Shown: positions 39,836-48,162 of the stretch, in pieces | How positions within the stretch are numbered: position 1 is the stretch's first letter | Layout: each line of letters opens with the position of its first letter | NCBI GenBank assembly: GCA_022839745.1 | Contig: JALHJB010000012.1 | Location: 1 to 64,000, forward strand | Source of the DNA: Actinomycetes bacterium | GTDB lineage: Bacteria > Actinomycetota > Coriobacteriia > Anaerosomatales > Anaerosomataceae | Direction: 5' to 3' | Length of the DNA: 64,000 nt | The notes under the pieces: model-generated | What the model saw: the letters and a program-made list of their open reading frames with translations, nothing else | Databases searched by the model: none | What the model was told of the DNA's origin: nothing | Position numbers and translations under genes: made by a program

Positions 39836-40293
39836 GATGCGGCCTCCGCGTCGTGGTCGTCCTCGTCCTCGTGCGGATCGAAGTCCGGGTCGGCGCTCTT
39901 GACCTCGCCGGCGATGGGCTCCCGGCCATGCTTGACCAGATAGTCGTCCACGGCGACCTTGAGGCCGTCGGTGGCGAGCACCGAACAGTGCATCTTAGCG
40001 GGTGGCAGGCCGTCGAGCTCCTCGGCCACCTGGTTCTTGGTGATCGCCACGGCTTCCTCGAGCGTCATGCCCTTGGCCATCTCGGTCACGATCGACGAGG
40101 TGGCGATCGCGGCGCCGCAGCCGAGCGTCTGGAACCTGATGTCCTCGATGCGGTCGTCGTCGACCTTGATGGTGATCTTCATGACATCGCCGCAGACCGG
40201 GTTGCCCACCTCGCCGATACCGTCGGCATCGTCAAGCACGCCGACGTTGCGCGGGTTGCCGAAGTGCTCCATCACTTTGTCGCTGTAGATCAT
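39832..40293 (-). CDS. iscU: Fe-S cluster scaffold protein
   Basis: 153 residues of the IscU/NifU N-terminal type, on which Fe-S clusters are assembled. The three cluster cysteines are C34 (GNPVCGD, with D36), C59 (TLGCGAAIA) and C103 (MHCSVLA). The LPPAKMHC phrase stands where Isc proteins carry the LPPVK chaperone site, so HscA-type docking is plausible. An unusual acidic tail (DPDFDPHEDEDDHDAEAAS) follows the fold. It lies nine bases after iscS and overlaps cysK. It could be called NifU-like in some annotations. Confidence 0.94.
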   Translation of the reverse strand: MIYSDKVMEHFGNPRNVGVLDDADGIGEVGNPVCGDVMKITIKVDDDRIEDIRFQTLGCGAAIATSSIVTEMAKGMTLEEAVAITKNQVAEELDGLPPAKMHCSVLATDGLKVAVDDYLVKHGREPIAGEVKSADPDFDPHEDEDDHDAEAAS

Positions 40294-40302
40294 CTGCGTC
40301 TC

Positions 40303-41502
40303 CTAGTGTGTTGCGCCGCGCAGCGCGGCGACGGTCTTTGCGTAGAGGGGATTCATCGAGCGGAGCCGGTCCACGATGGGTACGAGCTGCTCGACCAGGT
40401 AGTCCACGTTCGCCTCGGTGGTGAACCTGCCGAGGCTCACCCGGAGCGACCCGTGCGCGAACTCCACCGGACAGCCGATGGAGAGCAGCACATGGCTCGG
40501 TTTGAGCGAGCCCGAGCTGCACGCCGAGCCGGTCGAGACCGCGATGCCGGCGGCGTCGAGGTGCAGCAGCATCGCCTCGCCCTCCACGCCCGGGATCACG
40601 AAGTTCGCGATGTGAGGCAGACGCTCTGGGGCGTCGGCGGCGTTCAGCTGCGCGAATTCGATCGCGCCGGTGAGCCGCTCCACCAGCCGGTCGCGCAGCG
40701 CCGTGAGGCGCGGCACCTCGGCCTGCCGCTCGGCGTCCATGAGCGCAAGCGCGGTAGCGAAGCCCACGTTGCCCGCCACGTTCTGGGTCCCGCTGCGCCG
40801 GCGCGACTCCTGGCCACCGCCCATGAGGTAGGGGGCGAGCCGTACACCGCGCTTCAGGTAGAGCGCTCCGGTGCCCTTGGGGCCGTAGACCTTGTGGCCT
40901 GAGAACGATGCCGCATCCACGCCAAGCGCGACCACATCCAGGTCGATCTTGCCGAGGGTCTGCGCGGCGTCGGTATGGAAGAGCGCGCCGCGCTCGTGGG
41001 TCACGCGCGCCAACTCGGCGATGGGCTGCACGGTGCCGATCTCATTGTTGCCGTGCATCACCGAGACGAGCACCGTGTCGTCGCGCAGGGCGGCCGCGAG
41101 ATCGTCGGGATGCACGGCGCCGTCGGGTCGCGGGGCGAGCTCGGTCACCTCGAAGCCGTGCTTGCCGAGCCACGCGGCAGGCTCAAGCACGGCGTGATGC
41201 TCGAACTCTGAGACGATGACGTGTCCGCTCGAGCGGCCTCCGGCGGTGGCAAGGCCGATGAGCGCGGTGTTGTCCGACTCCGTGCCGCCCGATGTGAAGA
41301 AGACCTCTTCAGGCGCCGCGGCGCCGATGGAGGAGGCCACCTGCTCACGTGCCCCCTCGAGCGCACGCGCGGCGTCTCGGCCGAGCCTGTAGAGGCTGTT
41401 CGCGTTGCCGTAGCGCTCGGTGAAGAACGGCAGCATGGCCTCGACCACCCGCTGGTCGGTGGGTGTCGTCGCGGCGTAGTCAAGGTATACGGTGGTGTCC
41501 AT
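40303..41502 (-). CDS. iscS: cysteine desulfurase
   Basis: A 399-residue PLP enzyme that removes sulfur from cysteine for Fe-S and thio-cofactor assembly. Seen: YLDYAATTP, SGGTESDNTAL, the PLP lysine K204 in SFSGHKVYGPKG, GGGQESRRRSGTQN, and the persulfide cysteine C328 in STGSACSSG on a short class I/NifS-type loop. The ATG directly follows the regulator's stop with no gap. With IscU and CysK downstream it forms a small Isc operon. Confidence 0.96.
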   Translation of the reverse strand: MDTTVYLDYAATTPTDQRVVEAMLPFFTERYGNANSLYRLGRDAARALEGAREQVASSIGAAAPEEVFFTSGGTESDNTALIGLATAGGRSSGHVIVSEFEHHAVLEPAAWLGKHGFEVTELAPRPDGAVHPDDLAAALRDDTVLVSVMHGNNEIGTVQPIAELARVTHERGALFHTDAAQTLGKIDLDVVALGVDAASFSGHKVYGPKGTGALYLKRGVRLAPYLMGGGQESRRRSGTQNVAGNVGFATALALMDAERQAEVPRLTALRDRLVERLTGAIEFAQLNAADAPERLPHIANFVIPGVEGEAMLLHLDAAGIAVSTGSACSSGSLKPSHVLLSIGCPVEFAHGSLRVSLGRFTTEANVDYLVEQLVPIVDRLRSMNPLYAKTVAALRGATH

Positions 41503-41949
41503 CTACTCGCTCCTTCGCGGGGTGCAGGTAAGCGGGGCGCGGTCCAAGAGCGCCTGCTCGCTGGCAAGCTCGGCAAGCGTGAAGCCCGACAGCGCGTCGC
41601 GCACGGCGGCCGCCACGCTCGACCACACGGTCTCCGCGGCACAGCCGCCCTCGCGGCCGCACATGTCGGGGGTGCAGACCGATGGCGCCACGGGACCCTC
41701 GAGCGCCTCGACGATCTCGAGCGCGGTGATCGCCGAGGCGTCCCGCGCGAGCGCGAAGCCTCCCCTGGCGCCGCGGGTCGCTCGCACGATGCCAGCACGA
41801 CGCAGGTCGGCCAGCAGCTGGTCGAGGAAGGCCGGGGGCAAGCCGCGCGTGCTCGAGAGCTCGCGAGAAGCCAGGGGGGCACCATCAGGCGCGGTCGCCA
41901 GGTCCACCAGGGCGAGGAGGCCGTATTCGCTTCGTGCCGAAAGACGCAT
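41503..41949 (-). CDS. iscR: Rrf2-family Fe-S sensing regulator, IscR-like
   Basis: 148 residues. An N-terminal winged helix (MRLSARSEYGLLALVDLA) and the Rrf2 signature LPPAFLDQLLADLRRAGIV are followed by three cysteines, C92, C97 and C103, in nearly the same positions as the 2Fe-2S ligands of E. coli IscR. It should repress its own operon when its cluster is bound and release it when clusters are short. A 25-base site resembling the IscR type 1 operator lies 15 bases upstream of the start. It heads the iscS-iscU-cysK operon. Confidence 0.9.
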   Translation of the reverse strand: MRLSARSEYGLLALVDLATAPDGAPLASRELSSTRGLPPAFLDQLLADLRRAGIVRATRGARGGFALARDASAITALEIVEALEGPVAPSVCTPDMCGREGGCAAETVWSSVAAAVRDALSGFTLAELASEQALLDRAPLTCTPRRSE

Positions 41950-41963
41950 GGTTCAATCACCAC

Positions 41964-41988
41964 TATTCTGACCAAAGTAGTCAAGTAT
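41964..41988 (-). promoter_or_regulatory. IscR type 1-like operator and promoter region
   Basis: On the minus strand the 25 bases begin ATACTTGACT, continue ACTTT, and end GGTCAGAATA. They agree with most positions of the E. coli IscR type 1 consensus, an imperfect palindrome with GACT and GGTC half-sites. It contains a TTGACT that could also be a -35. It lies directly ahead of the regulator gene, as expected for autoregulation. Confidence 0.6.
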
Positions 41989-42100
41989 GCGGATACGGTA
42001 CGCCCGGCTGCCACGGGCGTCAAGCGGGTGTGTTCTACCGTTGGGCGGGAACCTTCCACGGTCCTGACGCGTCATGTACGGTGACGGAAAGGAGGAGGGC

Positions 42101-42631
42101 ATGGAAGGCTATGAGCTCGTGCGCCGTGCCCAGGCCGGTGACGCCCGAGCGTTCACCACACTGGTCAGGCACCACGAACGCTCCCTGTACGCCACCGCGT
42201 ACGCGATCACTCGCTCCCAGTGGGACGCTGCCGATGCGGTGCAGGATGCGCTTGCCGATGCCTACGCGGGCATCAGATCGCTCCGCGACCCCGATCGCTT
42301 CGGCGCATGGGTGTCACGCATCGTGGTGAACGAGTGCAACACGTTGCTGCGCAAGCGCGTGCGCGTCGTGCCGATGGAGGAGCCGCCTGAGCCACAAGCG
42401 TTCGTGTGGGACGGTCCTGAAGACGGTCTCGACCTCATGCGTGCGGTGCACGGGCTCAGTCCCGACCACCGCGAGGTCGTCGCGCTCCGCTACTTCCGGG
42501 ACATGAAGCTGGGTGAGATCGCCGAGGTGCTCGGCTGTCCCACCGGCACCGTGAAATCACGACTCAACCGGGCGGTGGCGTCGCTTGAGGCCGCCATGTG
42601 CCCCCGGACCGAAGAGGAGGTGTCGCGATGA
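42101..42631 (+). CDS. ECF-family RNA polymerase sigma factor
   Basis: 176 residues. Sigma region 2 includes AFTTLVRHHERSLYATAYAI, ADAVQDALADAYAGI and WVSRIVVNEC; region 4 includes LSPDHREVVALRYFRDMKLG and EIAEVLGCPTGTVKSRLNRA, a complete helix-turn-helix. No extra C-terminal domain. ATG 42101 follows a strong GGAGGAGGGC site; an earlier ATG at 42074 is poorer. Its stop overlaps the start of a zinc-finger anti-sigma gene, the usual arrangement, so the partner gene below likely controls it. Confidence 0.94.
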   Translation: MEGYELVRRAQAGDARAFTTLVRHHERSLYATAYAITRSQWDAADAVQDALADAYAGIRSLRDPDRFGAWVSRIVVNECNTLLRKRVRVVPMEEPPEPQAFVWDGPEDGLDLMRAVHGLSPDHREVVALRYFRDMKLGEIAEVLGCPTGTVKSRLNRAVASLEAAMCPRTEEEVSR

Positions 42632-43416
42632 ACTGCAGTGATGTGCGCGATCAGCTCGAAGCCTACATCGCCGATGACGTCACCGACGTGGAGTCGATGA
42701 GGATCGCCGAGCACCTCGGCAGGTGCGAGTCATGCGCTGCGGCGTACGAGCGCACGCGCTCGGTGGTGGCTGACCTCAAGGGCATCTCCGAGGCGTTCGT
42801 GCCGCGCGACCGCTTCGTGCCGCATCCGGCGTACGGCACGGGGCCGGCGGGTGGCTGGGTGTGGCGGACGATCGCCGTTGCCGCCTCTGCCGTTGCGATC
42901 GCGGCCGTGGGTGCGCTGTCGGTACCCGCCATCGCCCGCGAACTGCCGTTCGGGGTGGCGAAGGAGTTCGACGCGCTCGAGGACCGCGCCGAAGACCTGC
43001 AGCAGCAGGTGGACGAGCTCACGGTCCGCCTCGAGGCGATCGACGGCGAGCAGGTGGCGATGGTGGACACCACGCCCGGCGATCTCGCGCCCGAGGAAGC
43101 CGCTGCCGTGCAGCAGCTCGCGATGGACTTCATCCGCGCGCAGTATGCGGGAGACGTGGCCGCGCTTGAAGCGATGGGGACCGACCGTCTCAAGGCCGAT
43201 CTCGCGGCACGTCCCGGCGACTACGTGCGCGAGGGTGCCGAGGGCCTCACGTTCGCCCAGATGACCGAGCCCGCGCTCGCCGAGGACGGCACGTACCTCA
43301 TCTTCGTACGCTTGATGGACTCCGGCGACTGGAACGAGAGCCAGTACCAGGAGGATTTCGAGATCAAGCTGATCGACGGACGGTACCTCGTGGACTTCAT
43401 GGGCATGGACGCGTAG
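42628..43416 (+). CDS. membrane anti-sigma factor with zinc-finger domain
   Basis: 262 residues. The N-terminal zf-HC2 domain has HLGRCESCAAAY (HxxxCxxC) following an early C3. One membrane helix lies at about 91-110 (TIAVAASAVAIAAVGALSVP). The external part has a coiled coil (ALEDRAEDLQQQVDELTVRL) and then a SnoaL/NTF2-like domain with AMDFIRAQYAGDVAALEAMG and FVRLMDSGDWNE. It should sequester the ECF sigma factor until an envelope signal is received through the outer domain (inference from gene order). ATG 42628 overlaps the sigma stop. Confidence 0.88.
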   Translation: MNCSDVRDQLEAYIADDVTDVESMRIAEHLGRCESCAAAYERTRSVVADLKGISEAFVPRDRFVPHPAYGTGPAGGWVWRTIAVAASAVAIAAVGALSVPAIARELPFGVAKEFDALEDRAEDLQQQVDELTVRLEAIDGEQVAMVDTTPGDLAPEEAAAVQQLAMDFIRAQYAGDVAALEAMGTDRLKADLAARPGDYVREGAEGLTFAQMTEPALAEDGTYLIFVRLMDSGDWNESQYQEDFEIKLIDGRYLVDFMGMDA

Positions 43417-43433
43417 ACGCCTCGCATCAGCGT

Positions 43434-43476
43434 CGCGAGTGGCGGATGGCCAGGCGGCCGTCCGCCACTCGCGTTT
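43434..43476 (+). terminator. terminator after the sigma/anti-sigma operon
   Basis: CGCGAGTGGCGGA (43434-43446) pairs perfectly with TCCGCCACTCGCG (43461-43473), followed by TTT. The 14-base loop can partly pair within itself. Confidence 0.75.
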
Positions 43477-43522
43477 CCGCCTCCTGCTATCCTTGGACAC
43501 ACCCCCTGCCGAAAGGAGCGCC

Positions 43523-45010
43523 ATGGAGCGGGACGCGGGAGCGTGCGTCACCCCCGGGATGCTCACCGATCTGTACCAGCTCACGATGGCGCACGCCTAT
43601 CAGGCGGCGGGCGTGGCCGGCACCGAGGCGTGCTTCCACCTCTACTTCAGAGGCAACCCGTTCGACGGTGGCTATTCCGTGGCGTGTGGGCTCGCGCAGG
43701 CCGTCGAGTATCTCGAGCACCTCTCGTTCTCGCCCGCGGACGCTGCCTATCTCGCCACGCTCACCGGCAACGACGGTGCGCCGCTCTTCCCGCAGGAGTT
43801 CCTCGTGTGGCTGGAGTCCTTCCGTTTCGACGCCGACGTGCTCGCGGTGCCCGAGGGCACGGTGGTGTTCCCCGGCGAGCCGCTGCTGCGTGTGACGGGG
43901 CCGATCGCCACGTGTCAGATCGTGGAGACCGCGCTCCTCAACATCATCAACTTCCAGACGCTCGTGGCCACCAAGGCGGCGAGAGTGTGTCGTGCCGCCG
44001 AGGGCGATCCGGTGCTCGAGTTCGGGCTCAGGCGCGCGCAGGGACCGGACGGCGGGCTCTCTGCCGGTCGAGCGGCGTACGTGGGCGGCTGCGTGGGCAC
44101 CTCCAACGTGCTCACCGGGCAACGCTATGGGGTCCCGGTGGGCGGCACGCACGCGCACAGCCTCGTGATGCTCTTCGACACGGAGCTCGCGGCGTTCCTC
44201 GCGTACGCCGAGGCGCTGCCCAACAACGCGGTGCTGCTCGTGGACACGTACGACACGCTCGGAGGGGTGCGCAACGCTATCCGGGCTGGGGAGCGCCTCC
44301 GGGAGCTGGGCCACGACCTCGCGGGCATCCGGATCGACTCCGGGGACCTCGCCTGGCTCTCCATCCGCGCCCGCGAGATCCTCGACGAGGCCGGCTTTGG
44401 CGCCACCCGTATCTACGCCTCGAACGAACTCGACGAGCACACCATCGAAAGCCTCAAGGAACAGGGCGCCGCGGTCGACGTGTGGGGCGTGGGCACCAAG
44501 CTTGTGACCGCGTACGACCAGCCGGCGCTCGGCGGGGTGTACAAGCTCTCCGCGGTGCGCGAGCCGGGCGGCGTGTGGCAACCGCGGGTGAAGGTCTCCG
44601 AACAGGCCGCCAAGGTCACCACGCCGGGGCTGCTTCGTGTGCGCCGGTACTTCGATGACGATGGCATGTTCATCGGTGACATGATCTACGACGAGCTCGT
44701 CCCGCCGGCCGATGAGTGCGTGATGGTCGACCCCGCCGACGCCACCCGGCGCACCTCGTACTGCGGTATGCACTCCGCCGAGGAGCTGCTGGTGCCGGTC
44801 TTCGAGGCAGGGGCATGCGTGTACGAGACCCCGCCGCTCGCGGAGTCACGTGACCGGGCGCTCGCGCAGCTGTCCCGGCTCGATCCCAGCCACCTGCGCC
44901 TGCTCAACCCCCACATCTACAAGGTGGGCATGGAGCTCGGGCTCTACGAGCGCAAGACCGCGCTCATCCTGGCCGCTCGCGGGTTCGGTGCCGACGAAGG
45001 AGGACGATGA
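43523..45010 (+). CDS. pncB: nicotinate phosphoribosyltransferase
   Basis: A 495-residue enzyme joining nicotinate to PRPP to give nicotinate mononucleotide, the entry of the Preiss-Handler NAD salvage route. Seen: TPGMLTDLYQLTMAHAYQ, EFGLRRAQGPDGGLSAGRAA (outline), the phosphohistidine region GGTHAHSLVMLF, GIRIDSGDLAWLS and WGVGTKLVTAYDQPALGGVYKL. Length matches the long bacterial type. ATG 43523 after GAAAGGAGCGCC. pncA overlaps its stop and feeds it nicotinate. Confidence 0.95.
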   Translation: MERDAGACVTPGMLTDLYQLTMAHAYQAAGVAGTEACFHLYFRGNPFDGGYSVACGLAQAVEYLEHLSFSPADAAYLATLTGNDGAPLFPQEFLVWLESFRFDADVLAVPEGTVVFPGEPLLRVTGPIATCQIVETALLNIINFQTLVATKAARVCRAAEGDPVLEFGLRRAQGPDGGLSAGRAAYVGGCVGTSNVLTGQRYGVPVGGTHAHSLVMLFDTELAAFLAYAEALPNNAVLLVDTYDTLGGVRNAIRAGERLRELGHDLAGIRIDSGDLAWLSIRAREILDEAGFGATRIYASNELDEHTIESLKEQGAAVDVWGVGTKLVTAYDQPALGGVYKLSAVREPGGVWQPRVKVSEQAAKVTTPGLLRVRRYFDDDGMFIGDMIYDELVPPADECVMVDPADATRRTSYCGMHSAEELLVPVFEAGACVYETPPLAESRDRALAQLSRLDPSHLRLLNPHIYKVGMELGLYERKTALILAARGFGADEGGR

Positions 45011-45627
45011 CCATGCGCGCGCTGCTGCTGGTGGACCTGCAGAACGACTTCATGCCCTTCGGCGCCCTGCCGGTGGCCGACGGTGACGCCGTGGTACCGG
45101 TGGCAAACGAGCTGATCCCCCGCTTCAGCCTGGTGGTGGCGAGTCAGGACTGGCATCCTCACGATCACGGCAGTTTCGCCTCGGTGCACCCCGGAACCAA
45201 CCCCGGCGATGTGATCGACCTGGGCGGTGTGAGCCAGGTGTTGTGGCCCGACCATTGCGTGCAGAACACGCCCGGTGCGTCGTTCCACGCTGGCCTGGAT
45301 ATCGGCGGTGTCGACCATGTTGTGCGCAAGGGTACCGATCCGGCTGTGGACAGCTACAGCGCGTTTTTCGACAACGACCGGCGACGCGACACCGGGCTTG
45401 CGGCCTACCTTGAGGAGCGCGGTGCCGAGGAACTCGTGATCATGGGGCTCGCGACCGACTACTGCGTGCGGGCGACCGTGCTCGACGCCTGTGGGCTTGG
45501 GTTCGGTGTCACGGTCATCGAGGACGGGTGCCGCGGCGTGGATGTGGCGCCGGGTGACAGCGAGCGCGCATTCGCCGACATGCGGTCGGCCGGCGCGCGG
45601 GTCATACCTGCCGCGGAACTGACGTGA
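45007..45627 (+). CDS. pncA: nicotinamidase
   Basis: A 206-residue isochorismatase-fold enzyme that hydrolyses nicotinamide to nicotinate and ammonia. Catalytic Asp in LLVDLQNDF, metal ligands in SQDWHPHDHGSF (D-H-H), WPDHCVQNTPGA, the lysine in VRKGTDP, and the nucleophilic cysteine in GLATDYCVRATVLDA. All key residues are present. It overlaps pncB by four bases, so the two form one NAD salvage unit. Confidence 0.95.
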   Translation: MTMRALLLVDLQNDFMPFGALPVADGDAVVPVANELIPRFSLVVASQDWHPHDHGSFASVHPGTNPGDVIDLGGVSQVLWPDHCVQNTPGASFHAGLDIGGVDHVVRKGTDPAVDSYSAFFDNDRRRDTGLAAYLEERGAEELVIMGLATDYCVRATVLDACGLGFGVTVIEDGCRGVDVAPGDSERAFADMRSAGARVIPAAELT

Positions 45628-45637
45628 AGGAGAGACG

Positions 45638-46219
45638 ATGAAGGTCGTTGCGATATCGGGAAGCGCCCGCAAGGGCGGCAATACCGCGATCATGTTGCGC
45701 CGCGTGCTGGGCGTGCTCGAGAGCCATGGCATCGAGACGGAGCTCATCGAGCTTGCGGGCAAGAAGGCACAGGGCTGCACGGTGTGCCTCAAGTGCCGCG
45801 AGACGAAGGACCGGCAGTGCCATGGCCGCAAGGACGCGATCAACGAGTGCATCGCGGCGGCGGCCGAGGCCGACGGGATCATCATCGGCTCGCCGGTGTA
45901 CTTCGCCGACGTCACCTCCGAGACCAAGGCGCTCATCGACCGCCTGGGCTACGTAGCCGGGGCAAACCCGGGGATGCTTGAGCGCAAGGTGGGCGCCGCT
46001 GTGGTGGTCGAGCGGCGCGGCGGGGCCGTCCACGCGTTCGATTCGATCATGCATCTCTTCATGATCCGGCAGATGATCGTGGCCGGTTCGCGCTACTGGA
46101 ACCTGGGCTTCGGGGCGGCGCCTGGCGAGGTGGAAGGCGACGAGGAGGCGCTCCTTACGATGGATGTCCTCGGCGAGAACATGGCCTGGTTGCTCGAGCG
46201 TACCGCGGGGGCGCGGTAG
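45638..46219 (+). CDS. flavodoxin-fold NAD(P)H-dependent reductase
   Basis: A 193-residue protein of the NADPH-dependent FMN reductase / iron-sulfur flavoprotein type. The FMN-phosphate loop is ISGSARKGGNTA, and GSPVYFADVTSETKALIDRLG (outline) contacts the isoalloxazine. A cysteine cluster, CTVCLKC and CHG at residues about 47-60, resembles the compact CxxCxxC motif of archaeal Isf flavoproteins and could bind a 4Fe-4S cluster. Ten bases after pncA and the same strand, so probably cotranscribed, perhaps because it uses NAD(P)H. Confidence 0.88.
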   Translation: MKVVAISGSARKGGNTAIMLRRVLGVLESHGIETELIELAGKKAQGCTVCLKCRETKDRQCHGRKDAINECIAAAAEADGIIIGSPVYFADVTSETKALIDRLGYVAGANPGMLERKVGAAVVVERRGGAVHAFDSIMHLFMIRQMIVAGSRYWNLGFGAAPGEVEGDEEALLTMDVLGENMAWLLERTAGAR

Positions 46220-46393
46220 CGGTTCTTCGGCACCGATGCCGGTCGTCGCCCTGAGGTGTGGGCCGTCACGTTCGGCCATGTTCGCTCGTGCTCGTGCGCG
46301 CCATCCGTCGGAAGGCGCTTATCGTGCGGCGTGATGCGTACGATACTCAAGACGTAGACATCCAGGGGGGATCGCTGCGTCCGGAGGTGGCAC

Positions 46394-47035
46394 ATGAAGC
46401 GCGTGATAGCGTCGGCCCTCGTGCTTGCGCTCGCACTCACCCTTGCACTCCCAACCGCCGCTCTTGCGAAGCGGGGAGGGGTTCCCGCAAGTCCGAACGG
46501 CAAAGGCGCGGCCGCAGCGCCGGGTGTCAAGGACGAGGCGCCGGCCGAGCGTGGAGGCGGCAAGGGTGCGGCAACGGCTCCCGGTCAGGCCGCTCGCAGC
46601 GCCGAGGAGACCGCGACCGAAGACGCCGATGAGCCCGATCGGCTCGGCAACGGACAGGGCAGGAGCTCCAAGTCGCGTGGCGCTGATACCGCCGAGCAGG
46701 CGCGCGAGCGCGTCCGCTCCGAAGACGGTTCGGGCACGCCTGCGCCCAAGCGGACCGGAATCGCCAACGCCCTCGACCGCCTGGAGCGGAACCTCGAGCG
46801 CATGCAGGCCCAACTGGAGGCGGGGACGCGCTCCTCGCTACCGACCGGGCCGCAGCGCGCCATCGCCAAGTTCATGTCGTGGCTCGGCATCGGAGAGGAA
46901 TACCCGGTGGACACGCCGCCAGAGGACGATGGTCCTTCCGAGGAGCCCACGGGGACGGTAGAACCCACGGGGACGGTGGAGCCCACAGGCACGATCGAGC
47001 CAACAGCCACTCCCGAGGCCGACGCGATCTCGTAG
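46394..47035 (+). CDS. secreted low-complexity protein with PTGTVE repeats
   Basis: 213 residues. A signal peptide at about 1-25 (VIASALVLALALTLALPTAALA) is followed by a Gly/Ala/Lys-rich region (GGGKGAATAPGQ), a short helical coiled-coil segment (ALDRLERNLERMQAQLEAG), and a Glu/Thr/Pro tail with repeated PTGTVE units. No anchor is seen. Function unknown; such proteins often sit in the cell wall. ATG 46394 with GGAGGTGGCAC. The spacer 46220-46393 upstream holds no gene. Confidence 0.75.
   Translation: MKRVIASALVLALALTLALPTAALAKRGGVPASPNGKGAAAAPGVKDEAPAERGGGKGAATAPGQAARSAEETATEDADEPDRLGNGQGRSSKSRGADTAEQARERVRSEDGSGTPAPKRTGIANALDRLERNLERMQAQLEAGTRSSLPTGPQRAIAKFMSWLGIGEEYPVDTPPEDDGPSEEPTGTVEPTGTVEPTGTIEPTATPEADAIS
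46943..47014 (+). repeat. tandem repeat of an 18-base unit, four copies
   Basis: Four adjacent 18-base units, beginning GAGCCCACGGGGACGGTA at 46943, encode E-P-T-G-T-V/I and a diverged last copy (EPTATP). They form the tail of the secreted protein. Units 1 and 2 differ at only two bases, indicating recent duplication. Confidence 0.7.
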
Positions 47036-47226
47036 GCCTCGGACTGGGCCGGGAGCGGACTCACCGCAACCACGGGGCACCTGAGCTTCCTCTTCAAGCT
47101 CCACGGCGTGCGGGCCGATTGGATCGGCAGACCTCCACCGGGCGCACCCTTCCGCGCGACCGGACATCCTGCGTGCGTGATAGGCTGTGTGTGCAGGACT
47201 TGGTCTGCGTTTGGAAGGAGTCGCCC

Positions 47227-48096
47227 GTGGGCGTGAAAGTGATCACCGATAGCACGTCGTACATCCCGCGCCCCCGTCGTGAGGCGCTCGACATAGGTGT
47301 CGCACAGCTTTCATCGCTGCTCGACGGCGTGACATATCCCGACGATCCCGATGATTGCGCCGCGTTCTACGCCGCGCTTGCGGCCACGAGCTCGTGGCCC
47401 ACAACGTCGCAGCCCTCCGTGCAGGACATCGTCGACCTGATGGAGGAGCGCGTCAGCGCCGGTCATTCGGTCGTAGGCGTCTTCATCTCGGAGCTCATGA
47501 GCGGCACGTATTCCACCGCGCTGCTTGCGCGGGACCTGGTGCGCGAGAAGCATCCCGATGCGGTGATCGAGGTCGTCGACGGCAGGAGCAACTCCCTCGA
47601 GCTCGGCTTCGCCGTGCTGGCGGCCGCCGAGGCCGCCGCAGAGGGCAAGAGCGTGCCGGAGGTGGTGGCCGCCGCCGAGGAGCGCATACGCCACACCCGG
47701 TTCCTCTTCACGCCAGCGACCCTTGAGTATCTGCGCCGGGGAGGCCGGATCGGAAACGCCCAGGCGCTCTTGGCGACTCTGCTGCAGATCAAGCCGATCC
47801 TTACCGTTGCGGATGGCGTGACCGACACGTTTGCAAAGGTGCGGACTTTGCAAAAGGCCCACAGCCTCATCATCGAGACGTTCGCCTCCGATATCGAGGC
47901 ATTCGGAGGCCTGGGTGAGGCCTACGTGCACCACATCAACGATCGCTCCGCCGGGGAGCGCTTCGCCGAGCGCGTTTCCGAGGTGGCGGGCAGGCCGGTG
48001 GAGGTGCGCGACATCGGGCCGGTGATCGGCACGCACGTTGGACCGGGCAGCGTCGCCGTCGTCTACTATACGAACGACCGACTCGACAAGTCGTGA
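47227..48096 (+). CDS. DegV family fatty-acid-binding protein
   Basis: A 289-residue DegV protein, which binds a fatty acid and in Gram-positive bacteria serves the FakA/FakB fatty acid kinase. Seen: VITDSTSYIPRP, TTSQPSVQDIVDLME, GVFISELMSGTYSTALLA (outline of the carboxylate-binding loop), EYLRRGGRIGNAQALLATLL and HVGPGSVAVVYY. Start is GTG 47227 after GGAAGGAG. A second DegV gene follows 66 bases later. No FakA kinase is in the window. Confidence 0.92.
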   Translation: MGVKVITDSTSYIPRPRREALDIGVAQLSSLLDGVTYPDDPDDCAAFYAALAATSSWPTTSQPSVQDIVDLMEERVSAGHSVVGVFISELMSGTYSTALLARDLVREKHPDAVIEVVDGRSNSLELGFAVLAAAEAAAEGKSVPEVVAAAEERIRHTRFLFTPATLEYLRRGGRIGNAQALLATLLQIKPILTVADGVTDTFAKVRTLQKAHSLIIETFASDIEAFGGLGEAYVHHINDRSAGERFAERVSEVAGRPVEVRDIGPVIGTHVGPGSVAVVYYTNDRLDKS

Positions 48097-48162
48097 TAGC
48101 CACATGTCGCCGTACGCGGTACCGTACGGCCAACGCATATGGACGCACCGTAGGGAGATCCC

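Noticed and set aside
46220..46393. Possible small RNA or gene in the gap before the secreted protein
   Set aside because: Only short unsupported frames and no strong hairpin or known RNA motif were seen. A promoter is likely but could not be placed with confidence.
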